A stretch of DNA of 64,000 nt from an uncultured Eubacteriales bacterium (GCA_905198835.1 CAJKDY010000006.1:62001-126000), one strand, 5' to 3'; positions 15,450 to 24,370 are shown, counted from the stretch's first letter. A program made the numbers and translations. The notes: generated by a model from the sequence alone, not told the origin.

Positions 15450-18400
15450 TTATTTCACCGTGAATCCCAGGGCGTCGGCCAAGTCGGAGAGCTTGTAGAA
15501 GGTGTAGCCGCCCTCGCTGGCGTCGGTAAAGACCACGGCGTCCAGGTTGACCACCTTACCCTTGACGCTGGTGGCGTAGGAGGGGGCGGCGTAGCGCACA
15601 TCGCCGGTGAGGGCGGCGGTGGTCTCCGCGCCGGAGGGGACATAGTCCTCGCCGGGCACCAGGGCCACGCCGTGATCCCAGGTGACATTGAATTTGGCGC
15701 CGGTCCCGGTCAAAGCGGTGGCTACATCCCGGACCCAGGCGTAGGCCTCACCGTCCACGGTAATGGTCTTCACGTCCTTAACGTTGACCCCGGCCTGGAT
15801 CTTGGCGGTGCCGGCGGTAGCGTCGGCAAAGGCGTGGGTCTCCACACTCATGTCCTTACCCGCGAAGGCGTCCCAGCCGCCCAGCCAGGCCTTGGGCTCC
15901 ATGGCGGTGCCGTCGGCGATGGCGGGGGAGGCAAACTTGGTGGCCCAGGGAGCCCGCTTGTCCAGGTTGCTCAGACCGGGCAGGACCTCGACGGTATTGA
16001 ACTCGCCGCACAGAGCGGACCGACCGCTGAGGGAGTCCAGCCAGCCCTCGGGCAGGACCAGAGAGCCTTCTGCGCCGTAGGAGGGCTCGACGATGGTATT
16101 GGCAAAGACAGTCTCGCCGGTGGTGGACTGCCAGGGACGGCCAAAGTAGCCCGCCTTGGACACCAGAGTGGAGGCGGTGTCGGTATTGGGGATGGTGGAC
16201 TGGACGGTGCAGTTCAGCATAAGGAAGCCCCGGGTGGCGGTGTGACGGGGAGCGGTGATATAGCCCCGGTCAAACTCATGCTCGCTGGTGTTGAACACCA
16301 GATCGCACTTGGCGAAGACGGCGGTCATGGGGCCGTAGATGTAGTCGGTGGAGCCCAGGATGTCGCAGTCATAGAAGGCGGCAAAGACGCCGTCGCCGCC
16401 GTAGAGGGTGTCCTGCCGACCGATGAACTTGCAGTTTTCAAAGTACATCTCGGTGCAGTTGTCGGTGATGGACAGGGCCCCGGCCCGCTCCTTGTAGGTG
16501 TAGTCCTGGACGGTGGTGTCGCCCACGGTCTTCATCTCGGCCCGAGGGGCGGCCTTATTTTCCTTGCACTCGGAGTTGGGCACGATCACATCGTCCACGC
16601 TCTTGGCGGAGACATACTGGTTGAAGGAGTTCTCGAAGATAATGCCGTAGCACTCGATGCCGCTGGCCTTCAGCAGCACCGTGGAGTTCCAATAACTGTC
16701 GTTGTCCACGCCGTCGCCGGGATTGACGAAGGACTCATAGCCGTTTTCTTTGTTGACGGCCAGCAGCTCGGGATCATACTTGCACTGGTCGTTCATGGAG
16801 TAGTAGTTGTAGCCGCAGCCGTAGTAGTGGGTGATGCGCACAGCGTTGGCGTCGATGTTCACGCCCTTGTCGATGACCTTCAGGCTGGGGGTGGCGGAGG
16901 CGTTTTTCAGCGTGACGTTGGGCACGTCCACCACCAGCATCTCTTCATAATTGCCCGGATCGATGGCGATGGTGACCCGCTGGGTCTCATCCCGCTTCAT
17001 GGCCCGGACAGCGGCCACGGCCTCGCTGACGCTCTTGTAGTCCTTGCCCGCGCCCACGGTGACAGTGGCCTTGTAGGGCTCGGGCGCTTCAGGAGCGGCG
17101 TTGGGGGCAAAGGCCACGGCCTTGGTCACATCAGCCCCGGCCACGGTGAGGTTGGAGGTGAGCTTCTGGGTCCAGGCGTCCGCCCCCGCCCCGGTGACCT
17201 TTACGTCGTAGACCCCATCCCGGAGAGAGATATGATCCGTGCCCTGGAAGGTGTAGGTGTAGGGGTAGATGTTCTTTTCGCTGTAGGGCACCAGCCGGGT
17301 GTCCCCCTTCTCGCCGGCCTCATTCAGGTTGGTGAAGGTGAAGGTGGCGTCGCTGAGGTCGGTCAAGCCGGTGGGGGCGATGGTGACCTTGTGGGTGGGC
17401 TTGGCGGTAAAGGTCACGTCGGCTCCGGCGTCGGCGTCATACTTCACCTGGGCAGCGGAGGAGAGGTCGTAGTCGTTGACCCCGGAGATGACCACACCGT
17501 AGGTCATGCCCTGCTCCAGCACGGCGGTGTAGCTGTCGCCAGAGACGGTGATCTGGGGCACATAAGCGGTGTCGGCGGTGGGCTTGAAGTCAAGGGCCAG
17601 TTTGCCAAGAGCCTCCTGGCTGAGGCCCTGGATCTTGCCGGTGACAGTGACCAGAGGAACGGCCACCACGGTGAGGTCCAGATTCTGACTTGCGCTCTGG
17701 CCGTCCAGGGTCAGCACATCGCTGCCGGACACCACATAGCCGTTGGCGTTCAGCAGGGAGACCTTATAAGTGAAGGGGGCGGGCAGCTCAGTGGAGTAGC
17801 CGGTCTCGCCCACCTGGGCGGCGATGACCGCACCGTTGGTGGTATTGGTAAAGGCGATCTTGTAGTCCCGGAGCCCGGCGGGCTGGGTGACGGCGCCGGA
17901 GACCACGGTGTGCTTGGCGTGCTCACGGTAGATGCGGGCGATGACCAGTTTCTCGGTGGCCGACCAGAATTTATAGGTGCCCGTCTCCCGGGGATAGAAC
18001 ACCATAGTCTGGGCGTTGCCGCCGCCGGCGGTGAAGTTCTGGGCGTCCTCGTCGCCATTGGGGCCGGTGAAGGTGATCAGGCTCTCGCCGCCGTTGGAGC
18101 CGGCGATGACGGTGACCTTATCCCCGGCGATGAGGTCGATGGATACCCACACGTCGGGGTTCTTACCGGAGTTGGAGTAGATGTAGCCCTGATAGACCGT
18201 GCCGTCTTCCCCCAGCAGGGACTTGTTATCCTTGCGGGTCAGGGATTCGTTCACGGTGCGGATGCGGTGGGTGTTAGGCTTACCGCCGTCATTGAAGGCG
18301 ATGCCCGTGCCGCTTTGGAAACTGGGCAGGGTGTTGCCGTCGCTGCCCGCCACGGTGCCCTCGGGATACCAGGAGTTGATATCATCGGCGGTGAGCTGGT

Positions 18401-18545
18401 TGTTGTAGACGCTCTCGTCCAGCTGCTCCGCGCCGAAGTCCCAGACGTCGATCTTGTCCGTCTCTGCCGCAGAGACAGCCGGGACCAGGGAGAGGAGCAT
18501 GACAAGGGCCAGGGCCATTGCCAGCAGCTTGCGGGTCTTACTCAT
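15450..18545 (-). CDS. Secreted multidomain pectinesterase-like protein (CE8)
   Basis: A 1031-residue secreted protein. Residues 1-27 form a signal peptide (KTRKLLAMALALVMLLSLVP, cleavage after AVSA). The first 480 residues are beta-rich repeats of unknown type. Residues about 490-880 match carbohydrate esterase family 8, which demethylates pectin: GKDYKSVSEAV starts the helix, followed by GRQDTLYG (about 711), GSTDYIYG with the catalytic Asp (about 735) and YFGRPW (about 801). The C-terminal 140 residues resemble a stalk-type domain (VNVKDVKTITVDG, KLSDLADALGF). ATG 18545 has GGAGGT 7 bp upstream. It has its own promoter and stands alone, with no pectate lyase or transporter nearby, so it may supply methanol or de-esterified pectin to the community. 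Confidence 0.85.
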   Translation of the reverse strand: MSKTRKLLAMALALVMLLSLVPAVSAAETDKIDVWDFGAEQLDESVYNNQLTADDINSWYPEGTVAGSDGNTLPSFQSGTGIAFNDGGKPNTHRIRTVNESLTRKDNKSLLGEDGTVYQGYIYSNSGKNPDVWVSIDLIAGDKVTVIAGSNGGESLITFTGPNGDEDAQNFTAGGGNAQTMVFYPRETGTYKFWSATEKLVIARIYREHAKHTVVSGAVTQPAGLRDYKIAFTNTTNGAVIAAQVGETGYSTELPAPFTYKVSLLNANGYVVSGSDVLTLDGQSASQNLDLTVVAVPLVTVTGKIQGLSQEALGKLALDFKPTADTAYVPQITVSGDSYTAVLEQGMTYGVVISGVNDYDLSSAAQVKYDADAGADVTFTAKPTHKVTIAPTGLTDLSDATFTFTNLNEAGEKGDTRLVPYSEKNIYPYTYTFQGTDHISLRDGVYDVKVTGAGADAWTQKLTSNLTVAGADVTKAVAFAPNAAPEAPEPYKATVTVGAGKDYKSVSEAVAAVRAMKRDETQRVTIAIDPGNYEEMLVVDVPNVTLKNASATPSLKVIDKGVNIDANAVRITHYYGCGYNYYSMNDQCKYDPELLAVNKENGYESFVNPGDGVDNDSYWNSTVLLKASGIECYGIIFENSFNQYVSAKSVDDVIVPNSECKENKAAPRAEMKTVGDTTVQDYTYKERAGALSITDNCTEMYFENCKFIGRQDTLYGGDGVFAAFYDCDILGSTDYIYGPMTAVFAKCDLVFNTSEHEFDRGYITAPRHTATRGFLMLNCTVQSTIPNTDTASTLVSKAGYFGRPWQSTTGETVFANTIVEPSYGAEGSLVLPEGWLDSLSGRSALCGEFNTVEVLPGLSNLDKRAPWATKFASPAIADGTAMEPKAWLGGWDAFAGKDMSVETHAFADATAGTAKIQAGVNVKDVKTITVDGEAYAWVRDVATALTGTGAKFNVTWDHGVALVPGEDYVPSGAETTAALTGDVRYAAPSYATSVKGKVVNLDAVVFTDASEGGYTFYKLSDLADALGFTVK

Positions 18546-18589
18546 GGTACATACCTCCAAAATTCATAAACTTGCGCCGAAAAACCGGC

Positions 18590-18618
18590 AGTATACTGTC
18601 TAAATTGTACCACAACAA
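18590..18618 (-). promoter_or_regulatory. Sigma-A promoter of the pectinesterase gene
   Basis: On the minus strand TTGTTG (18618-18613), 17 bp, TATACT (18595-18590), about 45 bp before the start codon. Confidence 0.65.
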
Positions 18619-18648
18619 GGCCCCTTGTGCAAGGGGCCCGGACAAGTT
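18619..18648 (-). terminator. Possible terminator of the FAD oxidoreductase gene
   Basis: On the minus strand GGCCCCTTG pairs with CAAGGGGCC, followed by TTGTTG. The T tract is weak and overlaps the next promoter. Confidence 0.45.
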
Positions 18649-18661
18649 TTTCGAAAGACTG

Positions 18662-20242
18662 TTATGCCGTGACCACCGCCTCGGCGACCTTGATGCCATC
18701 GGCGGCGGCAGAGGTGATGCCGCCGGCCCAGCCTGCCCCCTCGCCGCAGGGATAGAGCCCCCGCACCGCCGACTGGAGGTCCGCGCCTCGCGGCAGCCGC
18801 ACCGGGGAGGACGAGCGGGTCTCCACCCCGGTCAAAAGCGCGCCGCCGTCGTCAAAGCCCCGAAGTTTTTTGCTAAGGGCCGGGATGGCTTGCCTAAGAG
18901 AGTCCGTCACGAAGCCGGGCAGGCACCGCCCCAGATCCGCCGCCGTTACACCCGGACGGTAGCTGGGAGTTAAGAAGCTATCCAAAGAGGGGACTTTCCC
19001 ACCCAAAAACGACGCTAAATTCTGCCCCGGGGCCACAAAGTCCCCGCCGCCCAGGTCGTAGGCCAGCCGCTCCCAGCACTCTTGGAAGGCAAAGCCCGCC
19101 AGGGGGTCGGTCCCTTCAAAGTCAGCGGGGGAGACCCCCACCAGCAGTCCGCCGTTGATGTTGGCCCCGTCCCGGGCCCGGTTGCTCATGCCGTTTGTGA
19201 CCATGCTGCCCGCTTCGGAGGACGAGCAGACCACCTGCCCGCCGGGACACACGCAGAAGGAGAAGACACCCCGGCCGTTTGGCAGATGGGTGGAGAGCTT
19301 ATAGCTGGCGGGTTCCAGCTTGGCCCAGGCGGGACCGTACTGGCTCTCGGAGAGGGCGGCCTGGTCGTGCTCGATGCGCACGCCCAGGGCAAAGGCCTTG
19401 TGTTCCATGGGAACGCCTCTGGCGCGCAGCATAGAAAAGGTGTCCCGGGCGGAGTGGCCCAAGGCCAGGATCAGGGTGTCGCAGGGCAGGGAATAGGGCC
19501 CCTGGGGGCCGTTTACCGTGATGGCCGCCACTGCTCCATTTTGAATTTTTACATCGGTCAGGGTGCTGGAAAAGCGGATGTCGCAGCCCAAAGCGAGGAG
19601 CTGGGCACGGAAATTTTTCAATACGTCGGCCAGCGCGTCGGTACCCACATGGGGCTTTTGGACATATAAGATGTCCTCGCTCGCACCCATCTCCACAAAG
19701 GTCTCCAGCACGGCGCGGACCCGGGGGTCGTGGATCCCGGTTTGGAGCTTGCCGTCAGAGAAGGTCCCAGCCCCGCCCTCGCCAAATTGGACATTAGAAT
19801 TTTCGTCTAAGACCCCGCTGCGCCAGAGGGCTTCTACATCCTTCTGCCGCTGCTCCACCGGTTTGCCCCGCTCCAATACGATAGGCGGGATACCGGCCCG
19901 GGCCAGAAACAGCGCGCTAAAGAGCCCCGCGGGGCCCATGCCCACCACCACTGGCCGCCGGGCGCTGGGCGAACGGGTGACAGCGGGGAAGGCGTAAGGG
20001 GTCTCCTGCACCGCCGTCACCTTGCCGCCGCAGCGCTTCAAAAGGGCCTGTTCGTCAGGCAGTTCGCAGCGCACGGTGCAGACGTAGTGGACGTCGCCCT
20101 TTCGCCGGGCGTCCACGCTTTTGCGGTGGAGGATCAGCCGTGGTAGCTGACGTTCGGACAGCCCTAGAACCTTGGCCGCCTTGGCGCGCAGCTCGTCCAT
20201 GCCGCCGTCCAACGAGAGATTCAAATCAGAGATCTGGAGCAT
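18662..20242 (-). CDS. FAD-dependent oxidoreductase (YkvW/Hi0933-like, COG2509 type)
   Basis: A 526-residue flavoprotein of the uncharacterised FAD-dependent dehydrogenase family found in many clostridia. An N-terminal alpha/beta domain (1-90) precedes the Rossmann FAD site VVVGMGPAGLFSALF (about 98-112) and ERGKPVEQR. FGEGGAGTFSDGKL and LALGHSARDTF are hallmarks of this family, and the C-terminal LYPCGEGAGWAGGITSAAADG closes the FAD domain. Its substrate is unknown. It lies downstream of rplS but is separated by about 180 bp of hairpins, so it is probably expressed on its own. The start ATG at 20242 is supported by conserved N-terminal similarity, though no clear ribosome-binding site is visible. 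Confidence 0.85.
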   Translation of the reverse strand: MLQISDLNLSLDGGMDELRAKAAKVLGLSERQLPRLILHRKSVDARRKGDVHYVCTVRCELPDEQALLKRCGGKVTAVQETPYAFPAVTRSPSARRPVVVGMGPAGLFSALFLARAGIPPIVLERGKPVEQRQKDVEALWRSGVLDENSNVQFGEGGAGTFSDGKLQTGIHDPRVRAVLETFVEMGASEDILYVQKPHVGTDALADVLKNFRAQLLALGCDIRFSSTLTDVKIQNGAVAAITVNGPQGPYSLPCDTLILALGHSARDTFSMLRARGVPMEHKAFALGVRIEHDQAALSESQYGPAWAKLEPASYKLSTHLPNGRGVFSFCVCPGGQVVCSSSEAGSMVTNGMSNRARDGANINGGLLVGVSPADFEGTDPLAGFAFQECWERLAYDLGGGDFVAPGQNLASFLGGKVPSLDSFLTPSYRPGVTAADLGRCLPGFVTDSLRQAIPALSKKLRGFDDGGALLTGVETRSSSPVRLPRGADLQSAVRGLYPCGEGAGWAGGITSAAADGIKVAEAVVTA

Positions 20243-20261
20243 ACCGCATCAGCCTCGCAGA

Positions 20262-20417
20262 GTTTCACGCCTAACGGCGTGAAAAAATCATAAGGATGTT
20301 TGCCAGTGGCATGTACCTCGGCAAACATACCTTGCGCCCCGCAAACGTGCGCCTGAAAGGCGTGCGCTGCAGCGGGGCGAAAAAAATCCCCTCAAAGGCA
20401 TCGCCTTTGAGGGGAAA
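20262..20417. repeat. Cluster of hairpins downstream of rplS
   Basis: Three or four inverted repeats in 155 bp: TTTCACGCC/GGCGTGAAA (20262-20284), TTTGCC/GGCAAA (about 20299-20324), and a nested CGCCCCGC...GCGGGGCG hairpin with GTGCGCC/GGCG inside (about 20335-20380). The last, CCCCTCAAAGGC/GCCTTTGAGGGG (about 20390-20416), acts on the minus strand as the rplS terminator, since ATTTTTTT follows it. Confidence 0.55.
20388..20417 (-). terminator. Terminator of rplS
   Basis: On the minus strand CCCCTCAAAGGC pairs with GCCTTTGAGGGG, followed by ATTTTTTT, 5 bp after the rplS stop. Confidence 0.85.
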
Positions 20418-20421
20418 TCTC

Positions 20422-20766
20422 TTAGAGCTTCTCTTCCAGCTTGGCGCTCTTGCCCACGCGGGTGCGCAGATAGTAGAGCTTGGAGCGGCGGACCTTGCCG
20501 TGGCGGACCAACTCGATCTTCTCCACGGTGGGGGCGTGAACGGGGAAGACCTTCTCCACGCCGACGCCGAAGGAGACGCGGCGCACGGTGATGGTCTCGG
20601 CGATGCCGCCGTGCTTCTTGGCGATGACAGTGCCCTCAAAGACCTGGATACGCTCCCGGGAGCCCTCCTTGATCTTCACGTGGACCCGGACGGTGTCGCC
20701 GATCTGGGCGGTGGGCACATTGTCCTGCTTCATGTTCTTTTGGTTGAATACGTCCAGCTTGTTCAT
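20422..20766 (-). CDS. rplS: 50S ribosomal protein L19
   Basis: L19 binds the 30S-50S interface of the ribosome. At 114 residues it is of normal length and collinear with the family (DTVRVHVKIKEGSRERIQVF, GTVIAKKHGGIAETITVRR, and a C-terminal VRRSKLYYLRTRVGKSAKL). The ATG at 20766 has GGAGGA 8 bp upstream; the longer frame starts in the leader. In most Firmicutes rplS ends the rpsP-rimM-trmD operon. Here it stands alone with its own strong promoter and terminator. Confidence 0.98.
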   Translation of the reverse strand: MNKLDVFNQKNMKQDNVPTAQIGDTVRVHVKIKEGSRERIQVFEGTVIAKKHGGIAETITVRRVSFGVGVEKVFPVHAPTVEKIELVRHGKVRRSKLYYLRTRVGKSAKLEEKL

Positions 20767-20848
20767 GGAATGATTCCTCCTAAGTTTATAGGCGTTCATG
20801 GGCGTTTGCGTAAAACCCCAGAGGACCACCCTTTATTGAGACCAAAAT

Positions 20849-20877
20849 ATAATACCACGCCGGAAGAAAAAATGCAA
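20849..20877 (-). promoter_or_regulatory. Sigma-A promoter of rplS
   Basis: Minus strand TTGCAT (20877-20872), 17 bp, TATTAT (20854-20849). It leaves a leader of about 75 nt before rplS, long enough for translational control by L19. Confidence 0.7.
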
Positions 20878-20919
20878 GAAAAATTTTCAAAAAATAGGTT
20901 TTCTCTCTTCTGGGCCAGG

Positions 20920-20948
20920 TTGACAGTCCTGTCAGCGTGTGCTAGAAT
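20920..20948 (+). promoter_or_regulatory. Strong sigma-A promoter of the DUF4282-like gene
   Basis: Perfect TTGACA (20920-20925), 17 bp, TAGAAT (20943-20948), about 45 bp before the start at 21001. Confidence 0.8.
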
Positions 20949-21000
20949 CCCTCTTACGCGCCATCGACGCGTGTGAAATCAAGAGAGGAGTCGATTTTTC

Positions 21001-21468
21001 ATGGATCTGTCTGAACTTTACAGGTATAGCTCTGGCTATCACCACTCCGGTGCGGACACCATGGCTACCCTGGGCATCCTGGCCTTTATCGCGGCCCTGG
21101 TGTGCACGGTGCTGCTGATGGTGCTGGTGACGCCGGAGAAGCGCCGTGACCGCCTCAACACCTTTTTTAAGGCGTTGGCAGATCTGTTCAACTTCAAAGG
21201 TCTGCTGCTGGAGTACATCCTCAAGGCGCTCTACATTTTCCTGACCCTCTGCAGCATTTTTACCGGCTTCTTCAGCCTCTTTACCGAGCCCCTGACCGGC
21301 CTGCTGCTGATGATCCTGGGACCCATCGTGCTGCGGGTCGTGTTTGAGTTCTACATGATGCTTGTCATTCTGGTCAAGAACGTGAGCCAGCTCAACGGCA
21401 AGATCCCCGGCAAGAGCGCCGACCCCTTTGCCCTGCCCAAGCCCGAGAAGGAGGATGAGGAGGGTTAA
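21001..21468 (+). CDS. Small membrane protein, DUF4282-like
   Basis: A 155-residue protein with three hydrophobic segments (about 24-45, 72-95 and 97-125). The section FFKALADLFNFKGLLLEYIL followed by two helices and VVFEFYMMLVILVKNV resembles DUF4282 membrane proteins, whose function is unknown. The C-terminal tail is polar and charged (PKPEKEDEEG) and probably cytoplasmic. It has a strong promoter, the GAGAGGAG ribosome-binding site and its own terminator, so it is a monocistronic and probably well expressed gene. The family assignment is by pattern only. Confidence 0.7.
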   Translation: MDLSELYRYSSGYHHSGADTMATLGILAFIAALVCTVLLMVLVTPEKRRDRLNTFFKALADLFNFKGLLLEYILKALYIFLTLCSIFTGFFSLFTEPLTGLLLMILGPIVLRVVFEFYMMLVILVKNVSQLNGKIPGKSADPFALPKPEKEDEEG

Positions 21469-21493
21469 AGCCTCCGACCGATCCCGATCACGG

Positions 21494-21534
21494 AAAAAGC
21501 GGACCTGAGAGACGCTCTCTCAGGTCCGCTTTTT
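21494..21534. terminator. Bidirectional terminator
   Basis: AAAAAGCGGACCTGAGAG and CTCTCAGGTCCGCTTTTT form an 18-bp stem between convergent genes. Confidence 0.9.
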
Positions 21535-21541
21535 GTCTTAT

Positions 21542-22285
21542 TCAATACTGTAAGATCAGGTCGTCCACGTCCTGAAGGTCGCTGGTCTGCAGGGTGTATA
21601 TCCCGTCCCCGTCTGCCGAAACAAGCACCAGCTTGGTCACTGCCGCTCCAGTGGTGACGGCGTCCAGCCGGGCGTATAAGTAGTCGTACACTGTCTGGGC
21701 CCACAAGGCCTCGTAGGTCTCCCGCTCCTTACGCTGCTGGGCGGGGGTGGGATCCTCGCCTTCCACGGTGTTTTTGTCGTTGACGCCATCCTCACCATTC
21801 TGGTCAGGGGGAGTATGATGGGCCTCAAATTCCTCTTGCAGAGACTTGAAGCCGTCGGCGTAGGCAGCGGCAAAGAAGGTCACTGGCGTCACCGTCAGCT
21901 CCACGCAGTAGCGGCCAGTGTCCAGGGCGGTAGCGGTCTTTACGGTGTAGTTTGCCCGGGCGTAGACCTGGTCCAGCAGCTCCAGAAAGTCCGCCTTCAG
22001 CTGCCGGGACATAAACTGCTCTTCCAGATCAAAGCGCAGGCACAGCCGCTGGGAGAGCTCCGATTCCAGATTGGTCTGAAAGGCGTCCTGGGCGTCCTGG
22101 GCGGTGTGGTCCACCAGGGTGAGATAACTGTCGCTGGGCTGGCCGGTGTAGGTCTCGTCCAGCACACCCTGGACGTACACCACGGCGTTGTGGCGGCTCA
22201 TCTGACTGCCCGCGGTGGAGCACCCGGCGCACAGGGCCATAGCGGCACACAAAGCTGCCGCGGCAAAACGTCTCTTTCTCACCAT
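21542..22285 (-). CDS. Putative lipoprotein of unknown function
   Basis: A 247-residue predicted lipoprotein. A basic N-terminus and hydrophobic stretch end in the lipobox LCAGC, with the lipid-modified Cys22. The mature part is mostly helical and charged, with a spacer rich in Asp, Asn and Glu near residues 165-185. I do not recognise a named family with confidence; it resembles the many surface lipoproteins of clostridia with a DUF5105-like helical layout. It begins 5 bp after the pepV stop, so it is in an operon with that dipeptidase, which could mean a link to peptide use at the cell surface. Confidence 0.72.
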   Translation of the reverse strand: MVRKRRFAAAALCAAMALCAGCSTAGSQMSRHNAVVYVQGVLDETYTGQPSDSYLTLVDHTAQDAQDAFQTNLESELSQRLCLRFDLEEQFMSRQLKADFLELLDQVYARANYTVKTATALDTGRYCVELTVTPVTFFAAAYADGFKSLQEEFEAHHTPPDQNGEDGVNDKNTVEGEDPTPAQQRKERETYEALWAQTVYDYLYARLDAVTTGAAVTKLVLVSADGDGIYTLQTSDLQDVDDLILQY

Positions 22286-22290
22286 AGCCC

Positions 22291-23706
22291 TTATTCCCCG
22301 CAGATGTCGAAGATGGCCTGGGTGAAGATCTTGGCGCTGAGGAGCAGGTCGTCCACCCGGGCCTGCTCGTTGGCCGCGTGCATCTTGGGGTCAAAGCCGG
22401 GGAACTCACAGCCGAAGGCCACGCCGCCGGGGATGTCGTGGACGTAGGTGCCGCCGCCGATGGCGATGGGCTTGGGGTCGGCAACGCCGGTATACATGGA
22501 GTAGCACTTCAAAAGGGTCTTCACAAAGGGGGAGTCCGCCGGCACGCAGTGGACGGTGGTCATATCCGGATCGCCGGTGACGGCGATGCCCCACTGGGCA
22601 AAGGCGGCCTCGCAGACCTTTTTGCAGTTTTCCTCGTTGGAGCTCAGGGGGAAGCGGCAGTCGAACTTGGCGGTAAAGCCCGCGCCGTCCAGGCGGATAA
22701 GGGCTAGGTTCAGCGTCAGCTCTCCGCTCTCGGCGTCGGCGCTGGCGATGCCCAAAGCCCGGCCCCGGTTGTCCCCGAAGGGGAAGAGCTGGGCCAGGGC
22801 CTTCACCGCCTGGGTGCTGGCGCACTCGGCCAGGGGCAGCCGGTCCAGTACCTCCAGCAGGGCCTGGATGGCGTTGACGCCGTCGTCCGGGCTGGCGGCG
22901 TGGGCGTTTTTGCCGTGGCAGAGGATACGAAGATCCTGGCCCTCGGCCTTTAGCTCGAATTTCGCCCCGGTGACCTTTTCCGCCTGACACACCAGGGACT
23001 CCAGAGCCGGGTCGGCGTCCAGGCCCACCACCAGCGCCTCGGCCTCGGGAGGCACCACGTTGAAGCGGAAGCCGCCGGTGAGGGCGGTCACTCGGGGGGT
23101 GGCGGTCTCGGCGGACCAATCCATGCCGAAGTCGGGGTGATAGTGGCCCTTTTCGATGTGGATGACGGGGAAGTCCGCGTCGGGGGTGAAGGAATAGGGG
23201 GCGTAGGGCTCACGGTCATAATAGTAGGCGATGTCGGCGCTGCCTGACTCCTCGTCGGTGCCCAGGATGAGCCGGACGTTTTTCTGGACTCCGCCCAGGT
23301 CCCGGACGGCCTTCATAGCCATCAAAGCCGCGCACACCGGGCCCTTGTCGTCGCTGACGCCCCGGCCATAGAGCATGCCGTCTCGCTCCACGCAGGTGTA
23401 GGGGTCGGTGTCCCAGCCCGAGCCCTCGGGCACCACGTCCAGATGGCCCAGGATGTGGAGCTGGGTCTCGCTGTCGTTGAGGTCCACCGTGCCTACGTGG
23501 TCGTGGTAGTTTTCCGCCCGGAAGCCCAGCTCCGTGCAGAGCTTTAAGCCCTCCTCCAAGGCGGCCTTGGGGCCGGGGCCAAAGGGGGCACCGGGGGCGG
23601 GGTCTCCCTTCACGCTCTTGACGGCCACCAGCCGGGAAATGGCGGCGATCAGCTCCGCCCTCGCCTCGGGGCGGTCAAAATAGGCGTCGATCCTTGCTTT
23701 ATCCAT
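22291..23706 (-). CDS. pepV: Dipeptidase PepV (peptidase family M20)
   Basis: PepV is a cytoplasmic dinuclear zinc exopeptidase that cleaves dipeptides and some tripeptides. At 471 residues it fits the family. Metal-binding and catalytic motifs are seen in order: LGHLDVVP (His, Asp), GVSDDKGP (bridging Asp), GTDEESGS (catalytic Glu, then metal Glu), PDADFPV, and the C-terminal GGGTYVHDIPGGVAFG with the last His. ATG 23706 has AGGAGG upstream. It sits between a YheO-like regulator and a lipoprotein, all on the minus strand and closely spaced, followed upstream by an alanine/sodium symporter, suggesting a locus for peptide and amino-acid use. Confidence 0.95.
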   Translation of the reverse strand: MDKARIDAYFDRPEARAELIAAISRLVAVKSVKGDPAPGAPFGPGPKAALEEGLKLCTELGFRAENYHDHVGTVDLNDSETQLHILGHLDVVPEGSGWDTDPYTCVERDGMLYGRGVSDDKGPVCAALMAMKAVRDLGGVQKNVRLILGTDEESGSADIAYYYDREPYAPYSFTPDADFPVIHIEKGHYHPDFGMDWSAETATPRVTALTGGFRFNVVPPEAEALVVGLDADPALESLVCQAEKVTGAKFELKAEGQDLRILCHGKNAHAASPDDGVNAIQALLEVLDRLPLAECASTQAVKALAQLFPFGDNRGRALGIASADAESGELTLNLALIRLDGAGFTAKFDCRFPLSSNEENCKKVCEAAFAQWGIAVTGDPDMTTVHCVPADSPFVKTLLKCYSMYTGVADPKPIAIGGGTYVHDIPGGVAFGCEFPGFDPKMHAANEQARVDDLLLSAKIFTQAIFDICGE

Positions 23707-23718
23707 GGTGTGTTCCTC

Positions 23719-24357
23719 CTAATTCCCGCCCTCAGCCTGGGCGGTGAGTTGGTCGAGATATTTGTAGACGGTGTACCGGGAGACTTGGAGATGCTTGGCC
23801 ACAAAGGGCACGGACTTGCGGTAGGAAAAGGCGTTTTTCTGGTCCAGCAGGGCCACGATCTTCACCCGATCGTTTTTATTGAGGGCGTTTACCGGCTTGC
23901 CCACCGCCGCCAGGCATTCGTCAAAGATCTGCTGCAACCCGTGGTCGGGATTCTCCCACAGCGCGCTCTGGAGATCGGCGTCGGCGCTCATCAGGTCCAC
24001 CAGGATGCGGTTGGCGAAGACCAGGGAGCTATAGTCGAAGTCGATGCCCAGGGCCAGGTTATAGCCGTCGCCCATCATATGGAAGGTGGAGGACTTCAGC
24101 TGGGCCCCGGCGGGGGTGGTGGCGTAGAGGTTGACAAAGTCGGTGGTCATGGCGGTTTCGTCGATGAGCCGGGTAGAGCCCATGATGTCGGCGGTGGAGC
24201 CCACCTCCCGGCCGGAGACCTGGCCGTTGTAGATGGCCAGGATGGGGTGGCTGGGGTCGGACATATCCTGCACCAGCGTCTCGCACGACGAGCCGAACAT
24301 CTCGGCGATGCCCCGGGCCGTGCGGTCCAGAAATTCAAAGGCCTGTTCGCGGGTCAT
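23719..24357 (-). CDS. YheO/DauR-like PAS-HTH transcriptional regulator
   Basis: A 212-residue regulator. The N-terminal part (about 10-120) matches the YheO-type PAS domain (GSSCETLVQDMSDP, ILAIYNGQVSGREVGST, GAQLKSSTFHMM); the C-terminal 45 residues form a helix-turn-helix (VAKHLQVSRYTVYKYLDQL) of the DauR type. A relative, DauR, controls D-arginine catabolism in Pseudomonas, so amino-acid related control is plausible. I use ATG 24357 (MTREQAFEF) because AAGGAGG precedes it; the longer frame runs into the promoter. It lies 12 bp before pepV and probably forms the first gene of that unit. Confidence 0.85.
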   Translation of the reverse strand: MTREQAFEFLDRTARGIAEMFGSSCETLVQDMSDPSHPILAIYNGQVSGREVGSTADIMGSTRLIDETAMTTDFVNLYATTPAGAQLKSSTFHMMGDGYNLALGIDFDYSSLVFANRILVDLMSADADLQSALWENPDHGLQQIFDECLAAVGKPVNALNKNDRVKIVALLDQKNAFSYRKSVPFVAKHLQVSRYTVYKYLDQLTAQAEGGN

Positions 24358-24370
24358 GCCCCACCCCTCC

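Noticed and set aside
15672..18569. A very long open frame opposite the pectinesterase gene
   Set aside because: It is the antisense shadow of a GC-rich gene: no start signal, low-complexity Gly/Val/His content, and no family features, while the minus-strand frame has a signal peptide and CE8 motifs.
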